The notes under the pieces were generated by a model. The model searched no databases. It was not told where the DNA came from and was given only the letters and a program-made list of their open reading frames with translations. A DNA stretch of 64,000 bases from Oegoconia quadripuncta (taxonomy: Eukaryota > Arthropoda > Insecta > Lepidoptera > Autostichidae). The position numbers were made by a program, and so were the translations under genes. Positions 1-9,920 of this stretch are shown here, in pieces; position 1 is the first letter of the stretch, and the number at the start of each line of letters is the position of its first letter. The stretch is from contig OX438743.1 in assembly GCA_949316235.1 (NCBI GenBank), positions 31,093,242-31,157,241 on the forward strand. The letters are read 5' to 3'.

Positions 1-75
1 TAGGTACTAAGTTTGAATAGGTTGTGATCACATTCCATTAAAAGAGTTCATTTGTCAATTTAACTAGGTACCTAA

Positions 76-240
76 TATTATAAATGCGAAATTTGGATGT
101 TTATTTGTTTGATTTGGATGAAATTTGGTATATAGGTAGAAAATACTTTTTATCCCGATAAAGTGAGTAGTTCCCGTGGGATAATTAAACATATCCGCGA
201 TAAAGCTATCCCACGCAGGCGAAGCTGTGGGCGGAAAGTT
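76..240 (+). repeat. Rep-1 dispersed repeat copy
   Basis: The stretch holds ggatgaaatttggtatatag, tatcccgataaagtgagtag and a gcaggcgaagctgtgggcgg end. The same blocks recur in reverse orientation at 14200-14432 and 20352-20568, so this is one interspersed family. It lacks a coding frame; the short frame beginning at 163 is a passenger. I recognise it as a common lepidopteran non-autonomous repeat but cannot assign a class. Confidence 0.7.
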
Positions 241-298
241 AGACTTTCAATAAAAATCATGAACTTCAATTTTATAAAGGCGCATCCACACTATCCAC

Positions 299-430
299 AC
301 CGCGTAATAGCGCCCCTTTCCCGCCATTCCGAGGCGCGTCACGTACGGGCCGGCGCGCGTAATTGGCGCCATTTACCGCCCCTGGCCGCACAGTACTCGT
401 TACACGTTTGGTCCACGGCCCGTCGCGCTT
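299..430. other. CpG-rich block, possible regulatory or promoter-proximal DNA
   Basis: About 130 bases are much richer in G, C and CpG than the surrounding AT-rich DNA, with many cgcg and ggcgcc motifs. An E2F-type TTTCCCGC lies at 317-324. No repeat copy is seen elsewhere in the window and no TATA-plus-initiator arrangement is clear. A promoter, enhancer or eroded transposon end are all possible. Confidence 0.35.
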
Positions 431-499
431 CAATATCTCGTGTAACTTGTGTTTGTGTTCTGTTGGAGGTGAAAATAGGTTTGTATCATAAAGTCTAGA

Positions 500-984
500 T
501 ATTTAACCAATTCGGCAGAATATTTGGCAGAAAGTCTGTCAGAATATGTGGTATCGTTTAATCACAAATATTGTCTAACAAAACGTTCTACATTCAATAT
601 CTACCTACTGCAGATCATCTAACTTTGTCAGGGTACAATTTCTAGCGAGGATTTACCTTTTCTTTGATAGCTAGACAGATAAATAAATAAGTATCGTAGA
701 CTGACTCCTACTGGACTCCATTTGGAACCTTCTGGGTACGGAATCTTTAAAACAATCTGATAAACTTGTGTACGTCAGTGAAAATGATTAGAAATCCAAA
801 GAGCCATCACAAATTCCTCTGTCGGGTGTTGGACACATTTCTTATCTGGGAGATGTTCATCCCGCTCATTATAAAAGTATTTAAGTAAGTAAATTGACGA
901 TTCGTTTTTTTTAAAATGCACTCCTTAATCCTAAAGATATTTCTACTCTACAATATACTCTCTAATCCAAAATACCTCACAATA
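500..984. other. No feature seen
   Basis: AT-rich sequence without an open frame, tRNA-like box or repeat shared with the rest of the window. Confidence 0.5.
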
Positions 985-1240
985 ACACCCTACGCATAAC
1001 ACAAACACTATCGCAAAAACGCGTCCAAAGCGTTATTATCAGCGGGTCCACTGATTCCATTCACTAAGACCGAATAAATCAATGCGAAAGCCGAAAGCCG
1101 ACAATAAATTTGCCCCAATCCTGGTCATCGGCGACCCAAAAGGCGTTTTAGCACTAACCCTGAACGGACCTTTCCGCTAAATAAATCCCTTATCTGCATA
1201 CGGCAAACCTTTCTAGGGTCCGGCTTAATAAATTCAGGTT
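985..1240. other. Low-copy GC-richer block
   Basis: This stretch is richer in GC and low in simple sequence compared with its flanks, and no second copy occurs in the window. It has no long reading frame. It could be a conserved noncoding element or an eroded repeat; only cross-species alignment would tell. Confidence 0.25.
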
Positions 1241-1480
1241 GGGTCTTGTGAAGTTTCTTGGAAATGTATATAGAGTTGTTAATACGCTTTTGGGATTTTA
1301 TTTATTTTTATACTATATTTATTTAATAGTCATGAGGACTTAGCTTAAATGGCTCCATCAGGACAATATAGGATTCAGTAGTTTTAAGACGTTAATCTCC
1401 ATTCCCCATGAAATTAACCTACAAGTTTTTACCATCTTAGTAAAAGTTTCACAGAATGAGAACTAAATAATAAATAATAA

Positions 1481-1704
1481 TAAATAAATATTAATTTACC
1501 GTATTTACACCAATCACCTAGTCCTAAGCAAAGCTTGTACTATGGATACTAGATAACGGATAAACAAACACAAATTGTTATATAAACATCCATGACTCGT
1601 TAATAAATGTTCGTATTCATCACAAAACCATTAACCCCTTGCGGGATTCGAACCCGCAACCGTTGGTTTCGCTGACAGCGTCACTATAGTTACATCAGTC
1701 GGTA
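1481..1704 (-). mobile_element. SINE-B, near full length
   Basis: Read on the minus strand it has a tRNA-like head with a B-box-like gcgggttcgaatcccgc, a body with tccatgactcg and ctagataacggataaac (plus-strand spelling), and a tail joining taaataaatat. The same order appears at 19712, 30092, 45486 and 49043. The tRNA-like promoter boxes indicate an RNA polymerase III retroposon mobilised by a LINE. Confidence 0.85.
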
Positions 1705-1739
1705 GTCAATGATGCATTTATTATCACAACAGCGCGTTA

Positions 1740-2051
1740 CGAAAACTTTAGTTGTGCATACAAGCAAGAATGCATGGAGACATTCTGAGAATTTGACCGC
1801 TCGGGCTGCTACCGGTCCATAGCGTCCTCTCGCTACGTAGTCCCGCCAACTTCGCTCCTTGTCGCAGCTTCGGCTTCAAGAATAGCTCTATGTGTTAATC
1901 TTTTAATGATTCATATCTAAATGATTCGGCTCTTAAACACCCAAAGATTTCGATGAATTGAAATATCGATGCGTATAGCAAATTTAAACGAATGTTCGAT
2001 ATAGTAATTATTATCAGAACTGAAACTTACGTGCTACTAAAGTTTTGTTAT
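1740..2051. other. No assignable feature
   Basis: Contains a GC-richer patch near 1795-1875 with no copy elsewhere in the window and no frame of note; the rest is AT-rich. Confidence 0.4.
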
Positions 2052-2112
2052 GGATAATACGAATTATAAATACGTTAGTTTGGATATTTATTTCTTTGTT
2101 GCTCAATCACAA
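2052..2112 (+). repeat. Rep-1 fragment
   Basis: attataaatacgttagtttg followed by tttgttgctcaatcaca corresponds to the outer end of the Rep-1 family as seen, inverted, at 14370-14432 and 20510-20568. The inner part is missing. Confidence 0.45.
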
Positions 2113-2375
2113 TTTAGTTCACATGTAGAATGTGCCTCTGGAATACTTGTATACCAATGGGTATATATTTTCAGAATTTAAATAGGCATCCTACAAAATT
2201 AACGAATTTGTATTGAACAACTCTAGCAATATATTAAAGGTCTGCTCATTTGAAAGGCGGCCGAGCGGGTGCGTTCCCAAATCAATAGTAATTCTGTGGG
2301 TAATCCCTTGGCCCACTGAAAAATACATAACTACTATCCTATATAACGGTTTATTTCATTACTTTGTGAATGTTT

Positions 2376-2460
2376 GACCTGGAGCACTTACAAAGGCGAA
2401 GATCGGGCGCGTTGGGAGACGCCTATGTCCAAGACTGGATTAGTGTGGACTGACGATAAT
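2376..2460 (+). mobile_element. RTE-like LINE C-terminal remnant
   Basis: One plus frame reads approximately RRRSGALGDAYVQDWISVD before a stop, resembling the last residues of RTE-clade polyproteins, where a short aromatic-rich end of the type AYVQQW precedes the stop and a gat-rich tail. The tail here is tgacgataatcatgac. Only about 85 bases are recognisable. Confidence 0.4.
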
Positions 2461-2589
2461 CATGACAAAGATTTATTACATTGATGTTAAGGTCTAACAT
2501 AATGCTTTAACAAGTTACTTATACAAAAAAATACTGGTAGATCTTGCCTCTATGATTAATTCCAATGAACCTTATTTAATAAAACTTAA

Positions 2590-2773
2590 TATTATTTTTT
2601 ATGCACAACGGGTTACCACTTGACCTCAATCACACCTGATGTTAAGTGAAGATGAGGCCAAAGGTGGAAGCGTACTAACCCGGAAAAACCCCATCCCATT
2701 TGTGGACTGGCTATCTTATCTCTGACAACAGGAACACAACAACGCTATTAACATTGCTGTTTGGTGGCAGATT
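2590..2773 (-). mobile_element. SINE-A, 5'-truncated
   Basis: Minus-strand copy starting (plus coordinates) with a T-rich tail, tatgcacaacgggtt, tcaatcacacctgatgttaa and ctatcttatctctgacaaca. Similarity to other SINE-A copies stops inside cagattt, so the tRNA-like head is missing, as expected from incomplete reverse transcription. Confidence 0.85.
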
Positions 2774-3395
2774 GTTTTAAAAGAGTGAATAAACAGAGTT
2801 AATGTGTGGAGCACAGCCTTGTCATTGACACCCATGTTACAGTACCTACACAATGTTGTTATAGCTATGCTATACTTATTTATTCTTGGCGATTTATCTT
2901 CCCAAAAAATCAAACCTTTTCTCCGCCCACCTACTCGCACAACATATCCCCTCACCTACAGAAACCCAAACCCGTTCCTCAGCCAATGGTCAAGCGGTCA
3001 CTGTCGAAAGAGACGGATTATACAAGAAAATTTGAGTACGAGGAAGAAAGAATGTAACAATAGAAGGGTGATGGTTAAGGGATCATCCCTTTTGGAATAT
3101 TTTTGCACGGGCACATTTTAGACAATGTTTGTATGTCAAGAAATATTTCTTTTTGCTGCGTAGATTTATTTATAGATATTTGTATATATGTGTTTTATTT
3201 AGCAATTTTTTTTTTATTATGAAACAAACTCAATACAAATTTAGACCTATAGTTTCCCTATTTTTTATAAACTGATATATAATTTAAGAAATATAAGTAT
3301 TAGGTTCAAATTATAAAAGTAAGCAAGAAAACAGTAACAAACGATAATAGCATCTCAGGAACAGTCGACTATAGTCTATTTTGTAAACTCCATCA
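2774..3395. other. No feature seen
   Basis: Short overlapping frames exist on both strands between 2804 and 3121, but none has a recognisable domain and the plus frames contradict one another. The rest is AT-rich. Confidence 0.45.
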
Positions 3396-3784
3396 TATAC
3401 CGGATGAGTTATTATACCGTAAGGAAAAAATAGGACATATTAGGTAAGTGAAGTAGAAGTTATTGACATAGGTAGTTTAATTTTTCTTCTTCAAAATCAT
3501 CATGGACGCACGTCCTGGCTGAAGATTGATATGCGACTGGCAGGATTCGTAGGGTTTCTGTCATGCGAAATTTATTTGGAGGTCATATTTTCTCCAAGAG
3601 TTTTTAATTTATTTAATTTAATGGTGTAATTATGTGGATTAGGCTGCAAACGCAACCGTCAAATGACAAAGCTTTATTCGCGGATGGTTTGAAAATAAAA
3701 AAATTTAACTACCTACGCCTTCTATTTTACTTACCTAATATGCCCTATTTTTTTTCTTACGATATAAAAACTCATCCGGTATAT
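3396..3784. mobile_element. MITE-1, full length with long inverted repeats
   Basis: Starts tataccggatgag and ends ctcatccggtata. The arms are long and imperfect: the left arm holds accgtaaggaaaaaatagg and ttaggtaagtgaagtagaag, and the right arm holds the complements. The middle carries gcgaaatttatttgg and caaccgtcaaatgaca. Three more copies lie at 6734, 29484 and 43210. No transposase is encoded, so this is a non-autonomous DNA transposon of undetermined superfamily. Confidence 0.85.
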
Positions 3785-4048
3785 ACACATAATGATTTAG
3801 TACTTACATAATGATAATTCAAGCTAGAATCGTATAATCAGTTTATGGTGTAGAGTTTAGACTGACGAGACGGCACGGACTCTGCACTGCTACTCTCCGC
3901 TCTGCAGGATCCAGAGGAGATCGTCCGTGAGTGGATCTCAACTTTGCGAGACCAGGGGCCAATCGCGCTATTTTACAACGGTTTCCCATTCAAACGGAAC
4001 GTTTCTGGTTATGGTTTAGATGACATAAAAAATGTTATGGCGCCATTT

Positions 4049-4092
4049 TTACCCGACTGCACAAGAAAGGAGGGTAATGTTTTTCGAGTGAT
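4049..4092 (+). repeat. Rep-3 fragment
   Basis: acccgactgcacaagaaagg followed by agggtaatgtttttcgagtg matches the start of the larger Rep-3 copy at 39385. Confidence 0.55.
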
Positions 4093-4119
4093 GCCTTTAC
4101 CAGCTCATAATAATGGATC

Positions 4120-4450
4120 TAGGCTCATATTAATAAACCATTCTCAAGATTGAGAACAGTCTTGTGACCGGTCTCAAGTTAACGAGTTGATTAATAAACC
4201 TAACTTGAGACCTAAAAAGCACGTGCATACTCAAGCAGTACTCACTTGAGAGGTGCGCGTATTAAAAAACTGAAGTCTATCATTTATTCGCCGCTGAGGC
4301 GAATACTTGAGAAGTGATCTCAGTTGAGTAGAACTTAAGGTTGGTTTATAAATTAGCAAGGAGCTTGAGATAGCATGAACTGCTTAAGACGCTTCTCGGT
4401 TGATACGGCCTCAAGACTTCTATTGAGATTGATTTATTAATAGGGGCCCT
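4120..4450. mobile_element. MITE-2 copy with inverted ends
   Basis: Left end aggctcatattaataaacca plus ctcaagattgagaac; right end gagattgatttattaatagg plus ggccct. These are imperfect inverted repeats. A shorter element at 35761-35913 has the same terminal logic with a different middle. The interior repeats ctcaag/cttgag words many times. No protein is encoded. Confidence 0.65.
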
Positions 4451-4458
4451 AGTGCGCG

Positions 4459-4622
4459 AGCCGTAAGCTCAGCTTTGTATTTGTGTGAGTGTGCACACCG
4501 ACTAGATGGTGGAGAGAGAAGCGCGACGAGTCTCCCCGCGCACGTTCTAAACTGGTTTGTACTGCGTTGCAGCCTGCAAATCACTCCATTACTTAAACAA
4601 ATGTAAAACTGAGCTTACGGCT
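4459..4622. repeat. Inverted-repeat element, about 164 bp
   Basis: agccgtaagctcagctttg at the left is mirrored by actgagcttacggct at the right, with further pairing between tatttgtg and caaatg. It abuts the end of the MITE-2 copy and may be an independent MITE or the outer part of a larger element. Confidence 0.5.
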
Positions 4623-5055
4623 AGATAAGACCGGGCTAGGTAGTCAATAAAATCCGAATACGTAACAATATTCCATAGTTATCTGGTAAGGCGAGTACAC
4701 AGTCATAAGTCTTCAGTATCATCGGGGTAGGTATAGGATATCGTACGAAGGTCGGCTGAGATCCGTTCCCGGGCCCGACCTAAAACTTTGGGGTGTTAGG
4801 GACGGGTGTTTAAAGTGATATAACAGATTTTGTCCCTTCAACTAACTAAGGGTGTAACAATGTATCATTTGTATAATTTAAAGTGCGTAGTTTTTGGTAT
4901 AAAACTTTTATACCTTTTTGTCGATGGTGGGTGGTTTAGTCACCCAAACGGTTCCACATGCGATTCCTGCAGTGAACAAGACAACTTGCGATATCTTTAT
5001 CACACATTTTATCGCGATCATCTGTCAAAATGAGCCACATAACAGTATTCATTCA

Positions 5056-5388
5056 ACCGCCTCCGTGGCTCAATGTAAACAATATAGGGTTTACGATTCG
5101 GAGGTCGCGGGTTCGATCCCCAGCGGTGTACATGTTTAGTACTCGGTCTGGTTGGCGGTAGGTCATTTTAAATGTCCGCCTGGCTAGGTACCACCATCTT
5201 ATCTAAATCTGCCGCCAAACAGCAATGTTAATAGCGTTGTTGTGTTCCTGTTGTCAGAGATAAGATAGCCAGTCCACAAATGGGATGGGGTTTTTGGGGG
5301 TTAGTACGCTGCCCCCTTCGGCCTCATATGCACTTAACATCAGGTGTGATTCAGGTCAAGTGGTAACCCGTTGTGCCTAAAAAAAAAA
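5056..5388 (+). mobile_element. SINE-A, full length
   Basis: Head accgcctccgtggctcaatg and B-box-like gcgggttcgatccccagcgg (one A-to-C type difference excepted), then ctggctaggtaccaccatct, a body ending gtggtaacccgttgtgc and a poly-A tail of ten bases. It ties together the truncated copies at 2590 and 21490. The frame at 4918-5139 runs into this head and is fortuitous. Confidence 0.9.
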
Positions 5389-6357
5389 TTTACGTGTGAT
5401 TAACTATATCGCATGTGGTCATGCAACCCATGCTGGTGTAAAGTTTATAAGTAGGGTAATAGAGGATCGAACTACAATCTTTCGAGTCACAGTTTTTCGT
5501 ACATTTGTATTTCGATGTTCAGTGACCCTACCAAACACTGTTTTCACATGTGGAGTGAACTGACTCCATAAAGTAAATTCTTATGATGATATCGCTTCCA
5601 GAGCTAAGCTCAGACGGAAAGGGAAAACGTGTTGTACCGGCGGCAGACGTAGAATTACTGTCCAGAGAAGAATGCTTCCCCCAAATACTAAACTCTACCA
5701 TCTGGGATTGCCCACGCAGAAGGCGTGAGAATAGTCTCATCCGACAATGCTGGGCTCCGGAAGATAATAATAAAGACGAAAAGAAGAATTGTCGCCACAC
5801 AAAAATGGTTATAACAAAATCAGCCATTATACAGACAATTGGCGCATCCACAATAAAATCATAAAAATTAATAGCGTGGGAAAAGAATTCCCTTAAACTA
5901 TTTAAAGTAGGTATGCTATGTACTAGATAAAGTATGTTACAATATACTACATTATACCTAAGCACTTAAAGAGAGGCCAAGTCTAGAGTACCCTAAAACT
6001 AACTAAATTAACAGAGTTTGCCATTTTCCTGGGTCGAAACTCACTGTCGTGTGAGGAAAAATTTGAAATGTATAGTAACTGGTATCATAAGAAGCTGTTT
6101 TTTTCTTCTACCGAAACTGGTTACGAACCATCGGTTTCGTACGCGGCCGAAGGGACTTTATGAGTGTGAATGAAGCAAAAGAAGTGCGGCAGGATCGTAG
6201 CCGTAGATCGTACAAGTGCCAGTCTGTCTTCTCTGTCTATCCCTGCGGGAAACAGTAATGATTTTACAGTAGTGTAGTACATACACTACATTCATAAAGA
6301 AAATATCGGATATTTTTTTTCATGTGTCGATTATGCAAGTAGTTTATTAAACAATTC

Positions 6358-6601
6358 AATGACTTATCGCTGGGAAACCTGATACCGCCTTGGGACTGTT
6401 GGTCACTCTCCTAGTAATTGAATAGGTTACCGGACTTATCGTATCCTCACCTTCTCGTCGAATTTCGGATAAAGCTATTATGTCCCAGCCTAACCATAAA
6501 CCTTGGCGGTAGAGCGGCGGTACGTCCCTTCCGTAGATTTTTAGCACTCCCTGCCCCTCCGTTACCATGACCGCTACTAAGGCCAGGAATAGTCGCCTCA
6601 C
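6358..6601 (-). mobile_element. RTE-type LINE endonuclease remnant
   Basis: The minus frame contains GWDIIALSEIRREGEDTI, which matches the conserved stretch of the apurinic-like endonuclease at the N-terminus of RTE-clade polyproteins, where a WDIIGLSEvRReGE-type motif is usual. A shift into the neighbouring frame continues the family pattern with ESDQQSQGG, so a frameshift or small deletion lies near the position of SPVTYSI. Both ends are lost and there is no reverse-transcriptase domain here. The apparent leader-like MRRLFLALVAVMV start uses a GTG codon and is probably not a signal peptide. Host cells would not use this fragment; it is dead retrotransposon DNA. Confidence 0.7.
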
Positions 6602-6733
6602 ACTACACTCACCGTAGGAAATAGGTTGGTCCTATTCCTATATTATTATATATCCTATATTAATTTATAGTTCGCTAGAATGTAAAGCGAGTGGAAGAGG
6701 CACAAGCGTAATTTGTATCTCACCATCCCGCTT

Positions 6734-7000
6734 TATACTGGATGAGTTTTTTTACCGTAAGGAAAAAAATAAGGCATATTAACACGTCCACGGACAAAAT
6801 CAGACACAATGGAAGTTTTATTGGTATTATGTCTATAGGCGTCAAGTGTCCGTCAAAGTGTTAAGTAAGTGAAATAGAAGTTATTGTCATAGGCAGTTTA
6901 AATTTTTTTTTTGCAAAACCATCATCGACTCACGCGCCAGCTGGAGATTGATATGGGACTCGCGGGATTCGTGTTCGTATCTTGCGAAATTTATTTGGAA
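6734..7000 (+). mobile_element. MITE-1, left part only, interrupted by a nested MITE
   Basis: Begins tatactggatgagttttttt and follows the MITE-1 arm through ataaggcatatt, is split by the insertion at 6782-6861, then resumes with aagtaagtgaaatagaag and runs to gcgaaatttatttggaac. The right inverted end is absent, so the copy is truncated. Confidence 0.8.
6782..6861. mobile_element. 80-bp MITE nested in MITE-1, TA-flanked
   Basis: The block interrupts the MITE-1 sequence between gcatat and agtaagtg. Its ends are imperfect inverted repeats: acacgtccacggac at the left, gtccgtcaaagtgt at the right. A TA dinucleotide flanks each side (6780-6781 and 6862-6863), and removing the block plus one TA restores gcatattaagtaagtg, close to other MITE-1 copies. 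TA duplication points to the Tc1/mariner superfamily. Confidence 0.75.
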
Positions 7001-7690
7001 CACTTATGTGGGGTCAACTCATAAATCGCCTAAAATGTAACTATCCCATAAAAAAGTTAACTATTTATTTATTTTTATTAGGCACACGAAGAGCATTATC
7101 TACATATAGTCTTGGGTGAAAGAATAATACACACATGGTAACATTTCTTATACGCAAGCCAATTAGAGGTGTACACAGCATTGGTCAAACTTCAAATACA
7201 AACTAAATTAGCTATATTATTTTAATTTGGTTATCTATAAATAATATATTGTTATATACCTTGACACACCTGTTATACCTATATCCATAGTTATGGAATA
7301 GTTGATTTTTTTGTTATTCCAGAGCTGTTTCCATAGTGAGAGCTGGTCATACTCATCAGTAAAATATTCGACCATCTTAGGTACGTATTACAGAACGATA
7401 CTCAAATCTCAATATTGTTGCCATCTCTATCCCCCTGCAAAAATATGAATTCTTCTATTCCTTTTCAACTACTTTTTAAGTAAAGGTCATGGCTTGGGCA
7501 TGGTTCTACTTACGGGCTTTTGACTACAAAATAGTGAGGAATAATCTTTACAAATGACAATTCGATGTCACGTTTTAGATAAAGTCTACGTCAACAAGAC
7601 TAGACTATCAGTACCTAACTTGAAAGTAGCAAAGCAACAAATTCCATTGATGAGAAGTAAATGGCTTGTGAATTAAGGTCGGTTACTTAT

Positions 7691-8560
7691 TTATCCTGGG
7701 ACGGTCGCAGCGAACCTTGGGATCAGCTTGTTAAATGTGCGGAGGACAATGTCTATTGACACAGGGAACTCTGTAGAGACTATTGTTTCACTTTTTGTTT
7801 GGCAGTAGAACACACGGCGATCGTTTGTGGTTCCGATTTCAGAACCAAAAATTGACCTAGTCTCATGTAAGGCAACAAGGCGAGACGGTAGAAGTATATC
7901 AGCAGATACCACTTTGTGATCGTTTCCAACTATTTTGGGCATTGAAAGTGTTAACTACAAAGTGCACCTTTGGAAGGCATTTGTTTGGAAAAGAATTAAC
8001 TAATTTTTGAAGTTGAAAATTATGGAGTTCCGTATAGTCAACGACTGAGGCGTCAACACCATAATCATCACGATTAAAAATCGCTGATTTTAGCTTGACA
8101 TTTAATTTTTTATTAGCTGATTAATGTCTCTATACTGTCCATGTTTATTGTTAATATAGCTGTGGATCTTCGATAACTCAGTATGAAACAGAGAAATGGG
8201 GAATGCAGCACGCACCGGCAGCCGGTTCCTGGTCTTTCTGGGAGCCCCCCGGGGTTCATCAACGAATGGTTCAGACGTATCCTTCATTATTGGCACTATC
8301 GGAAGTTTGTGTGAAGATTTTGGTGTAGTATTCAATTCATTGAATAAAACTTGAATAGTTTGAAATTGGGAACGGATCATAGAGGCCTGACGGGCAGAGC
8401 GCTCCCGCGCTAAATTGTAAATGCATCGGTCTATCAGCACCGTTCCTAACAAAAAAGAAGAAAAAAAATCACAGACGCACAGCCAGCGCCATATTATATT
8501 TTGAACTCGTTTAAATGTAGAATTACGCCGTACGGTGGCATGGCGTGTGCCATAAGGCAA
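7691..8560 (-). pseudogene. Broken coding frame of unknown family, about 290 codons
   Basis: Three open segments follow one another on the minus strand: 8560-8102, then a second frame from about 8125 to 7945, then 7942-7691 ending in a stop. The first switch sits in an A-run (ataaaaaatt) and the second at a CCC run (atgcccaaa); a single-base change at each would join them, so these are either disabling mutations or assembly errors. The first segment has a hydrophobic stretch (WRWLCVCDFFSSFLLGTVLI) that could be a membrane anchor, followed by a basic, polar region. Composition is protein-like throughout. No in-frame ATG opens the first segment; a pyrimidine-rich tract ending gttag before 8445 could instead be a splice acceptor. 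I do not recognise the family. Host gene, transposon gene or endogenised virus gene are all open. Confidence 0.5.
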
Positions 8561-8746
8561 TTCTATGATTCAAAATAATGAATTAGAATTGAAAAGATTT
8601 TGAATAGAGAAACAGAATATCTTCTATATTGGTGCTTTCTATTATACCGAACAATAGCTTTTGTCAATATTCACGTACGCAATATGCATACATTGTTAAC
8701 TTCTTAGGCATGCAAATTAGGTACCTTACGATTTTTTTTATTGAAA

Positions 8747-8825
8747 ACTTCATCCACGACCACATCGTCACTTTCCATCAGGTGAGATTGTGGTCAAACG
8801 CGAATCCAGCTAATCATAAAAAACT
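8747..8825 (+). mobile_element. LINE tail fragment (jockey-type element)
   Basis: cttcatccacgaccacatcg, then ccatcaggtgagattgtggt and an A-rich end match the 3' end of the jockey-like copy at 58460-59075. The coding part is missing. Confidence 0.75.
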
Positions 8826-9258
8826 AAACTATTATTTCGCCTACTGCAATAATAAAATAATAATATACTTACCTACTAAATACATTTACATAAATGCCTA
8901 CTCACTTTATGAGACACAAAACTTGACCACTAATATATTCTGCACAATCGAATAGCAAGAACATAGAACCTGAAATAACATTTTAGTTAAGAACTAAATT
9001 TCGACTCCACGGATGTTACTGCGCATCCCATTTCCGCCAGCCTGGGCCGAGCGGTGGGCGGGTGTTTGGTCACTGCCTGAAATATACATATGGCGCATTT
9101 AAATGTAACATGCTTACACGTAGGGTTGTTAATAAATATTGTACATTCAGATCGAAACTTTTGATGACAGGACTGTCCACCTGCTATTGTACACTATCTG
9201 TAAGCATGAGGCAACGGCTTCGAAAATAAATAAATAGGTACCCTCAGACATACACACA

Positions 9259-9555
9259 GGGAGCGTCGGTGGCTCAGCGGTTAAGACACGGTCTCCCAAT
9301 TTGGGAGGTGCGGGTTCGATTCCCAGGTCATGAACCAATGAGTTTTTAAATTAAATTAAATTACTTATGTGCATTTCTCCGACTGCTCTTAAACGGTGAA
9401 GGAAAACATCGTGAGGAAACCTGCATGCCTGAGAAATAAAAAGGAAGTCCCCAACCCGCTTTGGGCCAGCGTGGTGGACTATTGCCCATACTCCCTCATT
9501 ATACGAGGGAAGGCCTATATCCCTGCAGTGGGATGTTTACGGGCTGAGATGATGA
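9259..9555 (+). mobile_element. SINE-D, full length, inserted in SINE-C
   Basis: tRNA-like head gagcgtcggtggctcagcgg and B box gcgggttcgattcccag, then ggaaaacatcgtgaggaaac, ccagcgtggtggactattgc and a tail gatgatga. It interrupts the SINE-C word cagacatacacacagcgcc, with tacacaca present on both sides as a likely target-site duplication. The minus frame at 9147-9338 is only the reverse reading of this head. Confidence 0.85.
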
Positions 9556-9638
9556 TACACACAGCGCCATCTAATTCCGCACTAAGCAATTAGGCTTGTA
9601 TTGGGGCTACCAGATGGTTAATATACTACACAAATACA

Positions 9639-9783
9639 CTATCCAACTACCTATTAAAAAGTTTCTTTAACTGTGGTGTCTGGAGGAAATATCAGCGATA
9701 AGACCGGCTTTGTACACTTTATCATTTATGTTAAATATTCTTTGTATTTTATTTTGTTTGCAATAAAGGATTTAATAATAATA
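9639..9783 (+). mobile_element. LINE-T tail inserted in SINE-C with 16-bp target duplication
   Basis: Contains ggaggaaatatcagcgataa, gaccggctttgtacac, tttgcaataaagg and an ATAATA-type tail, as at 56505. The 16-base word atactacacaaataca occurs at 9623-9638 and again at 9784-9799, directly flanking the insert, which marks target-primed insertion. Confidence 0.85.
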
Positions 9784-9920
9784 ATACTACACAAATACAT
9801 TTTTTAATATACAAGTCCATATTCATCACACAAACATTATGCCCCCAGCTTGAATCGAACCCGGGAGGTTTTAGTATGGCAGTCAGGGTTTCTCACCACT
9901 ACCTACACCAAACAGGTCAT

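Larger units (their letters stand above)
9236..9920 (-). mobile_element. SINE-C, split by two younger insertions
   Basis: Pieces at 9236-9258, 9556-9638 and 9784-9920 together make one minus-oriented SINE-C: cagacatacacaca, agcgccatctaattccgcac, ccagatggttaatatactac, then the tRNA-like head ending ccaaacaggtcatc. The intact order is visible at 52590 and 63240. The gaps are filled by SINE-D (9259-9555) and a LINE-T tail (9639-9783). Confidence 0.8.

Noticed and set aside
1640..1680. Possible real tRNA gene
   Set aside because: The B-box-like sequence belongs to SINE-B; the body and tail repeat five more times and no cloverleaf with intact acceptor stem is present. The same applies to heads of SINE-A, SINE-C and SINE-D.
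5528..5965. Long frames on both strands (93 codons plus, 145 codons minus)
   Set aside because: Both strands are open over the same DNA, neither shows a known domain, and the minus one lacks a clear start. A pyrimidine-rich tract before cccagcattg could be an acceptor but the following phase soon stops.
6541..6601. Signal-peptide-like start MRRLFLALVAVMV
   Set aside because: The initiator is GTG and the downstream residues are RTE endonuclease, where no signal peptide is expected.
8629..8955. Plus 108-codon frame
   Set aside because: Crosses a LINE tail (8747-8825); residues there are just the tail read through.
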